Source of the DNA: Choanephora cucurbitarum
Taxonomy: Eukaryota; Mucoromycota; Mucoromycetes; Mucorales; Choanephoraceae
Direction: 5' to 3'
NCBI GenBank assembly: GCA_025331435.1
Contig: JAIWNI010000062.1
Span: 62,001-126,000 of the forward strand
Length of the DNA: 64,000 bases
Translations under genes and position numbers: made by a program
Part shown: one piece after another, positions 48,610 through 59,149 of the stretch
Layout of the letters: each line of letters starts with the position of its first letter
Position numbering within the stretch: the stretch's first letter is position 1
The notes under the pieces: generated by a model
Told to the model about the DNA's origin: nothing
What the model saw: only the letters and a program-made list of their open reading frames with translations
The model's database searches: none

Positions 48610-51236
48610 CTATGATGATGATTCATTGTAATGGCCTACAGCCTTTGTAGTATCGGGATCATAAGCACAAGCATTAGGGTCAATGACCATCTTATCAATA
48701 AGTGTTCTCAAGAAAGCCTGTTCGTATTTTGAGTTTTCAAATACAGTGGTCAAGCTTTCTGAGGGACAACGGAGAAAATTGGGAGCAAACACCATAGCAA
48801 GGTTATTTACATTCATCAAGGTGTGTTTGATGATTTCGGGTTGTGTGAATTCCTAGCAGAGAAGAAGGATGAGTTTGGAGTTGTTTGCTTTTAATGTCTC
48901 TAGTATTTACCTGCAAGAAGCTGATAGTAAATAAAGCAATACGTCTATTGACATCAGGTAATCGATTGATAATGGCGATAGCTTTAGCTGGATTCTCTGC
49001 ATGACGAATACAATCATCATAATCTTCAGGACTCACAATAGGTTCTGCTAAATCTCTAAGCCAGTACTTGAATAAGGATGCTGGCACATTTGGATCTGTC
49101 ACATTGGAAGCATCATATTGACCGTTTTCAATACGTACTCGCTTTTTTTAGAAAAAAGGAATGAGTTAAGTGTCTATCTTGTTAAAAAAGAAGGATCTCT
49201 CTATCGTTATATTTACCAGGTCTGTTACAGCATCTGCATCACCAGGTACACGGAAGATACCTTCAGACATCTGGCCGTTGGTGTCACGTACTGTCTTGGT
49301 CAAGAAAGGAACAATTTGAGGAATAAACAGCTCAGGATGTGTCTTCTCTTGTAGCTCCATAATAAAATCAAGTGATTCACCAAACACAGAGGGCTTGAAG
49401 GGTGCTTCTTTGGCTCGATTGATCTCTGCACTTGTCAAGACTTTACCTTTAGCACCTCGAGTACATATGCGTCTTAACTTTGCAGATACATGCTGACTCA
49501 TGACACACACATCATTCTCTTGTACTGAATGGTGTTGTTGTACAAAATCAGTCAGATAAGATTCCAAATTCTTTGAAGGAGGAAATGTGATGCTGACAAT
49601 ACAGAGCATTTCCCAACCTTTTCGAATACTATCGTTATGTGGATTATCTTGTAACTGTTTACATATCTGAACATAGATTTCGTCACGCATTTGTCCTTTA
49701 GTGATACCACAGGTAAGAATGAATTGAATGTCTTCTATTTCGCTTGTGTTACGAGGTCGAGGTCGATCCCCCATGATCGTCTGGAGTAACTTGAAGCATT
49801 TTAGTGCGTCTTTGTTGAAATCTTTGTTCATCATAATCAATGGCTGCTTGATGGATTCCTGTGTGTTCAAGTGTTAGAATCCAATGACAACAATAAGCTT
49901 GTTCAACTTACTTTAGTCCATTTAAGCATTTGATTCATTGGTACTCTTCTTCTAAATAAGCCCCGTTTATGTGTTGCAAAGTATTTCTTGGCAAATCCAT
50001 CAATAGCAAAGCGAGTGATTTCTTGTTGTAATCCGGCAGGTAAAGCAGGCCTAAATATAGAAAACAAATCAATACAAAACAAGTCTAGTCTTAATAAAGA
50101 AGAACTATGTTTACTTTCGCATGGATCCAAACATAGATAGAGACTGCTTTGAACCTGCTTTCTCAAAATCAATTTGGCTTAGTGGGTGCATTCCGGCAGC
50201 AGCCTCTATCAAAAAAGGATTAGTATAGGTTACGAAATCATCATTACATACACAAACACAACTTACCTGGATTATTTAATGGTGCACTGATGGTCATGGT
50301 CGAATATCTGCTTTCTGAGGTAGGAGAACTTGATCGAGACACTAAACTTCGAAGTGGATTTGAGGATTTTGTGAAGCTTGAGAAGGCTGAGAAATGTGAA
50401 GCTCTTCTAGATGCCTTTGTGTCATTGGGCGCTAGCTCCTATAAAGAAGAAGTTTAAGTATAAGGAGATGAAGCTATTTAAAAAAAAAAGGAGAGAGAGT
50501 TACCTTTTGAATAGAACAATAGCTTTGTTTTCTACTAAATTGAAATAAGCGAGGTGATGTGTCATTTAGAGCAGAAGAAAGTGAGTTAGTATCTGTTGAC
50601 TGTGGTGGTAAATCAAACATGACTTGTTCTATATGTTTGCCGCTATCCGAAGTGGATCGATTGTGGTGATGTTGTTGCTTTGACTCGAGATGTTTGTTGT
50701 TGTTATTGGGTAAATCCAATGATTTGCTATTTCGTTTCATTGTCATATCAAGGGGTTGTTGTATGATAGAAGAGAGTTGTTGGGCAAATTCATCAGATGG
50801 CTATCGAGACAGTTAAATAATCTATTGATCTGATTCATATTATGCTTTGACTCTAACCTTCATGTTGATCAAGGAGATGATATGAGCGTCTGTGGGCTTG
50901 GACCAATTGGAGACATTGGCACGTGTATGATAGTAATAAGGCAGCTTATTCTTTTCATCCCAAAGCTCCCACCAGTCGCCTTGAGGATCGTTTTCTTTAC
51001 TATAGGGTGAAAGATGAGTTTATTCTGTATCTAACTACTCATATGTAGATAATTACATCATTGAATTCTCGGCAGGTTTAGTCCATGAACATTCGCCTGT
51101 TGTCTAAAAAAGAAAAATCGAATTAGATTTAAATATTTTTCTCGAGTCATTTTGTTATGGTTACAAGATTAGCATAAAAAGGTGTTGTCAGTTTGGGATT
51201 AGCTATCTCGACCCAATCGTATTCAGTAGTTGACAT
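48610..51236 (-). CDS. WW-MyTH4-RhoGAP protein, ARHGAP39/Vilse-like
   Basis: A multi-exon gene of roughly 790 aa. Two N-terminal WW domains (YDWVEIANPKLTTPFY...CSWTKP and GDWWELWDEKNKLPYYYH...SNWSKP) are followed by a Ser-rich linker. A MyTH4 domain comes next (MNQMLKWTKESIKQPLIMM, then ALKCFKLLQTIMGDRPRPR and LRRICTRGAKGK). A RhoGAP domain follows with the arginine finger in EGIFRVPGD, and later PASLFKYWLRDLAEPI and NNLAMVFAPNFLRCP. The same order is found in animal ARHGAP39/Vilse and in fungal relatives. RhoGAPs switch off Rho-type GTPases, MyTH4 binds microtubules, and WW domains bind proline motifs, so a link between microtubules and Rho/Cdc42 polarity is likely. The start is ATG 51234-51236 (MSTTEYDWVEI) and the stop TAG 48610-48612. 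Confidence 0.92.
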
Positions 51237-51360
51237 GTTAATGAGAGGAGAAAAGAAAAAGAAAAGAAGGAAAAGGAAAGGAATAAAGAAATAAGAGAAA
51301 AGAGAAGGAAAGGAGAGTAAGAGAGGAGGAAGAAAGCAAGAGAGTTAGAGGGAAAAATGG
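51237..51360 (+). repeat. Polypurine tract between divergent signalling genes
   Basis: About 115 bp of almost pure A/G (GAGAGGAGAAAAGAAAAAG type) lie directly upstream of the RhoGAP start. On the RhoGAP coding strand it is the CT-rich leader seen at many genes here. It is the longest such tract in the window and could form triplex (H-DNA) structures. Confidence 0.75.
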
Positions 51361-51522
51361 TATTTTTTACAAAAAAAAAAAAGGTAGTTGTACAAAGTGA
51401 TTGTTGGCTTAACTACACGTGTAGAGAAAGGGTCAGTAAAAAAAAAAAAATATTTATTTTTGACAGGGAAAATCATAAGCACGGTCATTGGCTTTCTCCC
51501 TTCTTTTTATTGTTTTCTACTT

Positions 51523-53117
51523 ATGGATACACTGAATGAACGCTTGTTAGAGGTACAAGGATCTGAGCTACCTTCAGGTCTTGGAAACTCATTACTTAAA
51601 CTACGCCTTCAACAAGATTCGGAACCACCTAGTAATTATAATAGTGACACGGATGAACCAACACCTAGGAAACGGGAGAAACAAGAAAAAGCAAAACAAG
51701 AAGTCATACTTGATCAGGACTTTGCATCTTCCTTAAACAAGCGATCGGTCCATCGGGATGACTTTCAGACGTTATGCGTCCTAGGCAGAGGAGCGTAAGT
51801 TGGTTTATCTTGTGTAAGGAATGGACTAACAAGACGCAGTTTTGGTAAAGTATTCTTGGTCAAGCATGAGGCGTCAAAAGAACTGTATGCTATGAAGGTG
51901 TTGAAAAAGGCATCTTTGGTATTACATGGAAGACAGGCTATGCAAGCCAAGACAGAACGACAGATTTTGGAAGAAGTACGACACCCGTTTATCGTCAAAT
52001 TATGTTATGCATTCCAAACACCTACAGAATTACATATGATTTTGGATTATGCTGTAGGAGGTGAATTATTTCGACATTTGGATCATGGTAATATATACAT
52101 ACACACACAGAGAGAGAGAGAGAAATATGAAGACAGAATTGTGGAGCTTATTCAATACCTATAAAAAAAAAAAAAGAGGGCATGTTTTCAGAAGATATGG
52201 TTGTGTTTTATGCAGCTGAGATATGTTCTGCCTTGGATCATCTTCATTCATTAGGTATTATGTACCGAGATCTAAAGCCAGAAAACTGTTTGCTAGATCA
52301 CCAAGGACATATCATCTTGACTGATTTCGGTCTGTCCAAAGTACCTGTAGATGGTAAAGCAAACACCATTTGTGGTACAGCTGAATACATGGCACCAGAG
52401 ATCCTGAAAGGATTAGAATACGACATCACTGTAGATTGGTGGAGTTTGGGTATCTTGATCTATGATATGCTTACTGGATCTGTAAAGTATAACAACAGAT
52501 TACGTCCATATGAATAACTCCCACTTACTCTTTATGTTCATTAGCCACCTTTTAGTTCAAACAACCGTAAAAAGACAATTGATTCCATTTTGACCAAAAA
52601 GATCCCAATGCCGTACTACTTAACTGCTGATGCAAAAGATATTCTATCCAAGGTAAAGTTTGATTTCTTTTGTCTGTTCAGGCAACTCCATATTCATTCT
52701 ATTCTATTCTTCTTGCTATTATTAGCTTTTACGTAAGAATCCAAATGTGCGTCTGGGAGCTAAACCCAAAAAGGCAGACGCCATTCGAAAACATCGCTTC
52801 TTCCGTACTATTGATTGGGCAGCTTTAGAACGACGTGAATTAGACCCACCTATTGTGCCTATTGTGGTATGTGATGACTAACGCTTTTCTTCTAATACTC
52901 ACCTTCTCTTTGTCTTGTACATAGACGGATCCTGAGAAAGCAGAAGTAAGTTGAGAGCATAGCAAAGATCACTGCAGAAGTCAATCTGACTTCAAAACTA
53001 TAGAATTTCGATCCTATCTTTACATCAGAAGCACTTGTGGGTTCACCTACAAATCAGGACTTAGCTGTTGAAACAAACAGTCATTTTCTCAATTTTAGTT
53101 TTGTGTCAGGCCCTTAA
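51523..53117 (+). CDS. AGC-family Ser/Thr kinase, S6K/Psk1-like
   Basis: Seven exons total 403 codons, so 402 aa. The kinase domain is complete: the glycine loop [14 protein letters not shown], the lysine in [18 protein letters not shown] in LTDFGLSK, the activation-loop threonine in [14 protein letters not shown], and the [13 protein letters not shown] helix. The C-terminal extension holds a turn-motif-like VGSPTNQD and a terminal hydrophobic motif FLNFSFV, the site TORC1 or TORC2 phosphorylates in AGC kinases. There are no PH or C2 domains. Size and order fit S6 kinase (S. pombe Psk1), with Sch9 or other AGC kinases less likely. The start is the first ATG in frame (51523); upstream codons are open only from TTG. 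It is divergent from the RhoGAP gene, 286 bp apart. Confidence 0.9.
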
Positions 53118-53755
53118 TGATTCTATTGTGTAGCTTACTATGGTTTTTATTTCCGCCTACACAATTTACTTTGTAGCAATAGAAACAATATTCTTGTTTT
53201 AGACCACTTTAGTTAAAATTAATAACACACGCTCTTATTATCGATCCAAGGAATTGATTAAGAAACTGAGAAGAGTAATACAACTGAGTTCATACACAAA
53301 AAAAAAATGGGAGTTTCTCTAAGAAACTATTTTAGTTCCACAACATCAGTCCCAATTTATATAGGGTAGAGTGGTTTCTTTGAAAGGGATTGCTATATTT
53401 CTTTTTCAATGTCTAATGGTGAGCTCTTTCCTTTCTCTCTCATAGACAACTATGAAAACTGTCTGTTATGCGGAAATGAACATTTGAGGTTCAGTGTAAC
53501 ATGAACTAATGACAGACATCCTCCATTTTTGTTGTCTTGCCCTAGATTGAGAGTGTTACGATTGAGTACAGACGTCAAGAGTTGAAACATGACTCAGATA
53601 TGATATCTATCATTTTCACTAAGGTTTGACTCCAAGTCACTTTTATTTTTGGTTTCTATATTGGCCTATTTTCCAACGGCAATAAGGGAGAAGGAGAGAG
53701 AAAAGAGGGGTGGGTTGCAATTATGTACAAAATTGATTTATTTATAACGAAACGA
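53118..53755. other. Intergenic, convergent 3' flanks
   Basis: 638 bp between the stop codons of the kinase and GDSL genes. It is AT-rich, with no coding frame, tRNA or obvious repeat. Confidence 0.45.
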
Positions 53756-54631
53756 TTAGGCAATGTTGTATTGATCCTGTAATGCACTTAGTATGGTGTC
53801 ACTAAACGATTTATGTGCCTTTGTCTCAAAATGAGCATCATCCCAGAAAAAGTGACTTCCTGGATCTTTGCATGGTATAGGGACGAAATTGGGAGGAAGA
53901 CAGGTTGTGTTAGTGTCAGTGTATCCTAGCTTACTTGCATTGGCAATCGCTTGGTCGAACCAAGAGTATAGATCGAATACAGAGATACGAAGATCAGTAA
54001 TGGCACTGAGTTTGCGGTCAAGCAGCTTGTTATAATCTAAAATGAGTTGAGCTGTATAAGGCTTATCTTTCTGTGGGACGTAAGGAAACTTATCCAATGC
54101 AGACATGTTAAAAACCATCACATCTTTAGCAGAATGAACCGTTTTCAACAGTCCAAGGCCTTCAACGATATTGTCGGTTATATGTTCAACTCTACTGTTC
54201 ACATAAGTAGCGTTTGATACATCGCCATGAAAGATGGTATCAAATATATCATTAGCACCAATTTCAACGATATAGAGCGTACGAAGTGATGTATCAACAT
54301 CGATATTTTTGACTTGTTGGATGAACCCAGGTATTGTTAAATTCTGATTGGTGAGATAAGCGTCACTATTGTCGGTAATAGCACCACCGTAAGCATTGTT
54401 TTGAACCTTGACGCTTAGATCATTAGACATATAGTCTACCCAGACGGGTCCGTTAGAGAATCTACCTTTATAGTAGGGATAAGGAGGGTAGAGCCCAGAT
54501 GTCATTTTACGAATGTTTCCTGTATCAGAGAAACTGTCACCGTATATAACAATTTGCCTAAAGTTTGTTGGAACGTTGCGGGCCATTGCGCATGTGGCAA
54601 CAGAAAGAGCTAAAATAATACCAAATCGCAT
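53756..54631 (-). CDS. Secreted GDSL-family esterase/lipase
   Basis: A single exon of 291 aa. The start is ATG 54629-54631; the open frame upstream has no ATG. A signal peptide (MRFGIILALSVATCAMA) precedes the SGNH/GDSL blocks. Block I is YGDSFSDTGN with the nucleophile serine, block II has the glycine in NNAYGGAITD, block III is EIGANDIFD with the asparagine, and block V is WDDAHFETKAH with the catalytic Asp and His. Several NxT/S glycosylation sites (NLT, NAT, NMS, NAS, NTT) support secretion. This type hydrolyses acyl esters of lipids or plant cell-wall esters; the substrate is unknown. Two late cysteines (TTCLPP, IPCKDP) may form a disulfide. A TATA-like TATAAAAA lies at 54696-54703. Confidence 0.92.
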   Translation of the reverse strand: MRFGIILALSVATCAMARNVPTNFRQIVIYGDSFSDTGNIRKMTSGLYPPYPYYKGRFSNGPVWVDYMSNDLSVKVQNNAYGGAITDNSDAYLTNQNLTIPGFIQQVKNIDVDTSLRTLYIVEIGANDIFDTIFHGDVSNATYVNSRVEHITDNIVEGLGLLKTVHSAKDVMVFNMSALDKFPYVPQKDKPYTAQLILDYNKLLDRKLSAITDLRISVFDLYSWFDQAIANASKLGYTDTNTTCLPPNFVPIPCKDPGSHFFWDDAHFETKAHKSFSDTILSALQDQYNIA

Positions 54632-54695
54632 ATAGAACAATGCCAAAGAGAAATAAATTAGAGAGAAGGGAAAAATGTACAAATAGAAAAAAAGG

Positions 54696-54703
54696 TTTTT
54701 ATA
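54696..54703 (-). promoter_or_regulatory. TATA box of the GDSL esterase gene
   Basis: TATAAAAA on the minus strand, 65 bp upstream of the ATG. Spacing is suitable for a short 5' UTR. Confidence 0.5.
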
Positions 54704-54892
54704 TGAACAAAAAAAAAAGATCCATATGTATTCCAATTCAAAACAGAAACCATGTCAATGCAATTTGCTTCCTTATGTAGCTACATCACAACCATCTGTA
54801 TGCAAATGCACATCAGACCCTTGACAATCGAAGGTTTTCAGACTGATGAGAGAGGGAAATAAAAGGTGCCTTTTTCCTTGTATCAAACGATC

Positions 54893-55081
54893 ATGTCAAG
54901 TCCCCTTTTCTTTCTGTCAACAAGCATGCGCCTACAATACTTGCTTGCATCCCAAAAAACAGAGTTTATGTTTCAAAGCCTATCGACTAACGGAACTAAT
55001 GCAAACCGACAAAAGAACCAAGTGATGAGCGCTTTTAGTTTGATCAAGCTTAACGAGCAAATGAAGAAGCGAGAGCTATAG
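54893..55081 (+). CDS. Possible small protein, 62 aa
   Basis: The frame ATG 54893 to TAG 55081 encodes 62 aa: a hydrophobic start (MSSPLFFLSTSMRLQYLLAS) and a polar Asn/Gln/Lys-rich end (KLNEQMKKREL). The second half has amphipathic-helix character (SAFSLIKLNEQMKKREL). No family is recognised, and no promoter motif is clear. It could be chance. It lies 261 bp upstream of the GDSL start, on the opposite strand. Confidence 0.25.
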   Translation: MSSPLFFLSTSMRLQYLLASQKTEFMFQSLSTNGTNANRQKNQVMSAFSLIKLNEQMKKREL

Positions 55082-55365
55082 ATTTAAAGAATACTACATC
55101 ATAGACAAGTATCTCTTATGATCTAAATCACAATGGCAACAATTACTGCTTTTAAAAAAAAATTAAAGATAAATGAGGCAGTGTTGCTCATGCAAGTGAC
55201 TAGCACGTCGTAGTGAAATTATTAAATAGCTCATCAAGTGAGATTTGTTTTCAAACGGCATACAAGTATATCCAAATACTATTAGATTATATTGAGATTT
55301 GATTGATTGTTTGCTCAAAGGGTGGTATTATCACACTTTCTTTCCTATCACTCCCTCTTACCGTA

Positions 55366-55639
55366 ACCGTTGGATTTTTTTCTTAAAAAGATAAATCAAT
55401 CTCTGATCACACAGTGCAGTTTAAAAATAGACTGCTATGGTATAGCTTACGAGCATGAGGTATTCAAGTTGGCCGATTTGTGTTTATCGAAACTACAGAA
55501 GGAAACAATGTGCGCTATGGCTATGCAATACAGATAGTTAGTCATCGAGCACCGTATTGCAACAAAGATGATATACAACACTCAAGCTGTTCTTGAACTT
55601 GAAACAGCCAAAGCAAGGCTATCCTTGCACTATCTTTAA
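55366..55639 (+). pseudogene. Decayed coding relic with one internal stop
   Basis: One frame reads through KIDCYGIAYEHEVFKLADLC, then LSKLQKETMCAMAMQYR, a TAG at about 55535, then LVIEHRIATKMIYNTQAVLE and LETAKARLSLHYL before TAA 55637-55639. The leucine and charged-residue pattern is helical and protein-like, unlike the surrounding AT-rich DNA. There is no start codon near the left end and no splice sites that remove the TAG. The family is not recognised; a fragment of a duplicated gene or mobile element is possible. Confidence 0.4.
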
Positions 55640-56345
55640 ATTGGAACAATCACTTGGTTTTTGCATGGACTGTAAAAGGAATAGCTTGTTACAATTAGTG
55701 TATCTACACAAGACTACAGCTAACATAAAAAAGGGATAATTGGTCAGAAATGTCTCAAGGCAATCAAGGTCAAAGACTTGGGCTGTAAAATCATATAAAT
55801 ACCAACAACAAAGTTTTGTTTTGAATACATGTACTTACTGCTCGACATCAAAAGAAAAATTCAACAAAATTGCTGGGAATCTCATGTGTACTCCTCTCTC
55901 TCTCTCTCTCTTGAGACTCTCATTAGCTACTCTTTGATGGCCCAACTTACTTTCAAAAGCAATAAAGAATCGAAACATGTTTTAACATAGCTACTGACAT
56001 ATAACCTCTCCATTTGCTTCCTGTGCAAAAGTGCTCTTTTTTGCCATTTTCTCTTTTTCTAAAGATTCTTTTGTTGCCAATAGATGATGTTCGGAAATAA
56101 ATGTGTTGCTTTTCGGTGAATTAAGTAATCTAACTAAAACACAAGTATTCTCAATTGACTGGCAGTTACGTGGCATTCCAACTCACCAAAGACATTTTGA
56201 ATCAACAGAACACCTACACTTCTCTGCCACTTATTGAACTGTACATGTTGATTACATTGAACAAAATCAAATAGTAGTAATAGTAAGCAATAGCTCAAAA
56301 AAAAGAAGAAGGGTAATGGGAGCTGCTTCTTTTTTTTTTACTCTT

Positions 56346-58220
56346 TTATTGTTCAAGACACTTTTGGTGATCAAGCCAAGGATGAAATTCAAGTCTAGGA
56401 GATAAAGAACATCCTGTAAAGAACACAACCTTGTCGATTCTTGGGCATTGGATAGTGATGACCGTAGTGTTGTGAGACTGAATTCGCCTATATGATTTCA
56501 AGTATTTTTCTGTGACCAATTCAAATGGACTGGTTTCTCTTCTGTTCCTTGCTATACACTTGTACACCATACAAGTATTGTTTTCCATTTCTAGCTTGAA
56601 ATAGGTTGTCTTTCGTCGATATGTATCAATCGTGATCACATTAAATTCAAGCGTCTTTACATGAACAAAGCCAGAAAGATCAATGGACGCATTCATGTCT
56701 TTATCCAGGTCAATAAAGCAATTCTCAAAGCAGAGGTCTTGCGTATGAGGTATCTTTTCAGCCAAGGTTTTCATCAGGTCTTCGCGAATAAATGTTCTGG
56801 TAAGCTTGATAACCTTCAAGTCTTTAGTTGAAAGACTGTTTGTTGATAAGGATGTTTGGGAGTCTGTACCAGAATGACTGAATTCAATACGTCCACGATC
56901 GATGTCACCAGCATAGACAGAGAACGATTTGAGCCGTTCGCAACTGGACAAGATATGTTCAATTAGGCCAAGAGGTATAAAGACAGCAACTGAATCGTTC
57001 AGATAAATTTCATTAAGTATGTCAGGTCCAATGCCAGCTTTGAGTGAATGAACCAAACATGAGTTATAGATATCAGAGTCATCGGCATACACATGGACAG
57101 TGATAGAGAGATGGTGGCGAGACGAATCCAGTTCCAGTAAGTGCAAACCAGTCAGATGGTATTTCCCTCCATAGATTTTGAGAGTTGTCATCAAGGATGG
57201 GTCATGACGTTTGATTGTGTTGATGCACCGCCAAATGTTGGTCAGAACAGTGGTGTTCCTGAGCGTATCTCGTGTGAGAGGTGTGCCAGAGATCTTTAGG
57301 TTCTTGATGTGATGAAGGTGACTTGAGAATTCATTCATGTATTGATCCAAGACACTTTCATCAATAGACGCTTCTGTCAACCTGAGCTTGAATGTACTGG
57401 CTTGAGGTAAGATGAAATGGATCAAGAAGGAAGCATAAGTTGAAGGTAAATTGAGAGCCTTGAAAGAAAAGGTCTTGAGGGACTGAGCCGGTGTACTGTA
57501 TTTGGGAGATTCTTTCAGCTCAATCTCACCGAGCTTTTGATGGGTTTCAAATTCAAATTCTTCTAGATTAGGGCAAATCAAGAATATGTCAAATATGTTG
57601 AAATCGCTCCTTGAAGAGGTCTGTTGTATTAGGATGTTAGGGCAGATCACTAGTTTTCTTAAGCCTTTGAATTGCTTGAGATAGTCTGACATTGGTATAG
57701 CATTTTCCTTAATATAGCAATCTCGTAGTCCGTTTAATTTCAGACGTTTGATTGTATTGCATAACTGATAATTAATTGTCATATAGAGGTCGTTCATAGC
57801 AGAGTTACTAGTGATATTTTGTACTTGAATTTCTTCTACATGAGACAAGTTGGTTTTGTCCATTTTTACCATTTCTGATAAAAAAAGAATGACCTTTTCA
57901 TATGAAGTGCAATAGTTGAATGTGATGTGTTTCAGGCGCGGTAAGAACCAAAAGAGGGATGATATATCGCTTTCGTTAATAGTATCAGTGCCCGAGTTGA
58001 ACAACTTGATGTCCAAAGAGCGAGCGGACAGACATTGCGTTTGGTTTTTGCTGCGAATTTTCTTCAGTAGGGCTTTGGAGAACACAACTCGTTCACATAA
58101 GGCTTGTGAAGCTGCTGGTTGGCATGCTTTGCAGATTGTTTGACACTTGGTAAGTGTAGATTTTGGCAAGAAGCTAAAGATAGTGAGGTAGATTTCTAAA
58201 GGTAATTGATTGAATGACAT
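56346..58220 (-). CDS. F-box protein with leucine-rich-repeat-like body
   Basis: A single exon of 624 aa, start ATG 58218-58220. An F-box occupies the N-terminus (LPLEIYLTIFSFLPKSTLTK, then CQTICKACQPAASQALCERV). The remainder shows irregular leucine-rich units (for example LKHITFNYC, IKRLKLNGLRDCYIKE, LRKLVICPNILI, LEEFEFETH, LKNLKISGTPLT, LKVIKLTRTF). F-box proteins bring substrates to the SCF (Skp1-cullin-F-box) ubiquitin ligase. Large lineage-specific expansions of F-box/LRR proteins are common in Mucoromycota, and this intronless gene is probably one such member. The substrate is unknown. Confidence 0.88.
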   Translation of the reverse strand: MSFNQLPLEIYLTIFSFLPKSTLTKCQTICKACQPAASQALCERVVFSKALLKKIRSKNQTQCLSARSLDIKLFNSGTDTINESDISSLFWFLPRLKHITFNYCTSYEKVILFLSEMVKMDKTNLSHVEEIQVQNITSNSAMNDLYMTINYQLCNTIKRLKLNGLRDCYIKENAIPMSDYLKQFKGLRKLVICPNILIQQTSSRSDFNIFDIFLICPNLEEFEFETHQKLGEIELKESPKYSTPAQSLKTFSFKALNLPSTYASFLIHFILPQASTFKLRLTEASIDESVLDQYMNEFSSHLHHIKNLKISGTPLTRDTLRNTTVLTNIWRCINTIKRHDPSLMTTLKIYGGKYHLTGLHLLELDSSRHHLSITVHVYADDSDIYNSCLVHSLKAGIGPDILNEIYLNDSVAVFIPLGLIEHILSSCERLKSFSVYAGDIDRGRIEFSHSGTDSQTSLSTNSLSTKDLKVIKLTRTFIREDLMKTLAEKIPHTQDLCFENCFIDLDKDMNASIDLSGFVHVKTLEFNVITIDTYRRKTTYFKLEMENNTCMVYKCIARNRRETSPFELVTEKYLKSYRRIQSHNTTVITIQCPRIDKVVFFTGCSLSPRLEFHPWLDHQKCLEQ

Positions 58221-58511
58221 GAGCTATCTTTGGTGTATAGACTATAGCTATGTGTTAGAAAAACGAAAAAAAAGAGGAAGGAAAGAAGAGAAGTGATGAT
58301 AATAAATGAAGAAAGCAGACAACAATTTCATTTGATTGAATCAAACGTTAAACGCCATTTAAATTCCGCTTGCATTGTATTGAGAAAAAATATCAGGGAC
58401 TTCTTTGGGCCAAATATGGAAAACGAAAGCTCACATCACCTTGTAAAAAAAATTTTTTTTTTCTTATTTTTCTCTCTTTCTTTTTCCTAAATAAAAATAG
58501 AAGTTTATACA

Positions 58512-59004
58512 ATGGGTAATGTGAGTATCGCATTCTTGTTTATCACTCATACATAGGCTTATCTTAATCTACATTAGGGAGCTAAGGCACAAATGAAGCG
58601 TGAGCGTAACGCTAAGTCTGCAAAGAAGGAAAACTCTTCTCAGTTAAAGACTGTAAGTTGTACCTTTTTTTTTATTCCAAAGAGACCATTCTCTCATTCC
58701 AACTTGATAGAACCAAGCAGCCAAAAACATTATCTGTAAGACCTGTTTCCAAACCTTCCTCTGTACCTCTCGTGAAAAGGCGTAAGTTTTTATCATTACC
58801 AGGAGATCAATTGACACTGACTGTCCCTCCCCTTTTTTTTTGTGTGTGTAGTTTATCTGAACATGCTGAAAACAAGCATAACAAGACAATTAAAGAATGT
58901 TTCCCTGGTAAGTGAGCAATATCCATTTCTTCTTTTTTTTTCCAATGAATTGACTATTTATGGGGAAATGTTCCTTTATATGTCTAGATTTCCAACCTGC
59001 TTAA
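58512..59004 (+). CDS. Small zinc-finger protein, ZNF706/4F5-like
   Basis: Five small exons (58512-58520, 58578-58652, 58711-58781, 58852-58907, 58988-59004) join to 76 codons, so 75 aa. The order is MGNGAKAQMKRERNAKSAKK (basic 4F5-like start), SSQLKTNQAAKNI, and a C2H2-type finger ICKTCFQTFLC...LSEHAENKH. It ends KECFPDFQPA. This matches the small eukaryotic family of human ZNF706 and plant At2g23090 in length and ending. The function is poorly known; members are nucleic-acid-associated and stress-linked. The first exon is just 9 nt (ATGGGTAAT). The gene would be missed by ORF-based calling because every exon is below 80 nt. Confidence 0.9.
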
Positions 59005-59149
59005 GTAATTGTATCCTTTTATATTTAATAAACAAATTTACCCTTTTTTTGTAGTTGTAATACATACTTTTTTTTTGTTATATTTATTATTTAGCTTACA
59101 AGGTTTTTTAAAAAAGAAGAAGAAATTACAAAGTAGAGAATTAAGGAAT

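Larger units (their letters stand above)
54632..56345. other. Gene-poor interval
   Basis: 1.7 kb. The left 100 bp are the GDSL promoter. One small ORF (54893-55081) and one decayed frame (55366-55639) are listed separately. A CT microsatellite (CTCTCTCTCTCTCTCTC, near 55893-55911) is present. The right end is the F-box gene 3' flank. Confidence 0.45.

Noticed and set aside
54632..54736. N-terminal extension of the GDSL esterase
   Set aside because: It is open only from TTG and would bury the signal peptide at 54631 behind a Phe/Tyr-rich leader.
55991..56176. 61-codon minus-strand frame upstream of the F-box 3' end
   Set aside because: Possible small protein (ends KKSTFAQEANGEVICQ) but no family, promoter or conservation evidence; too short to support.
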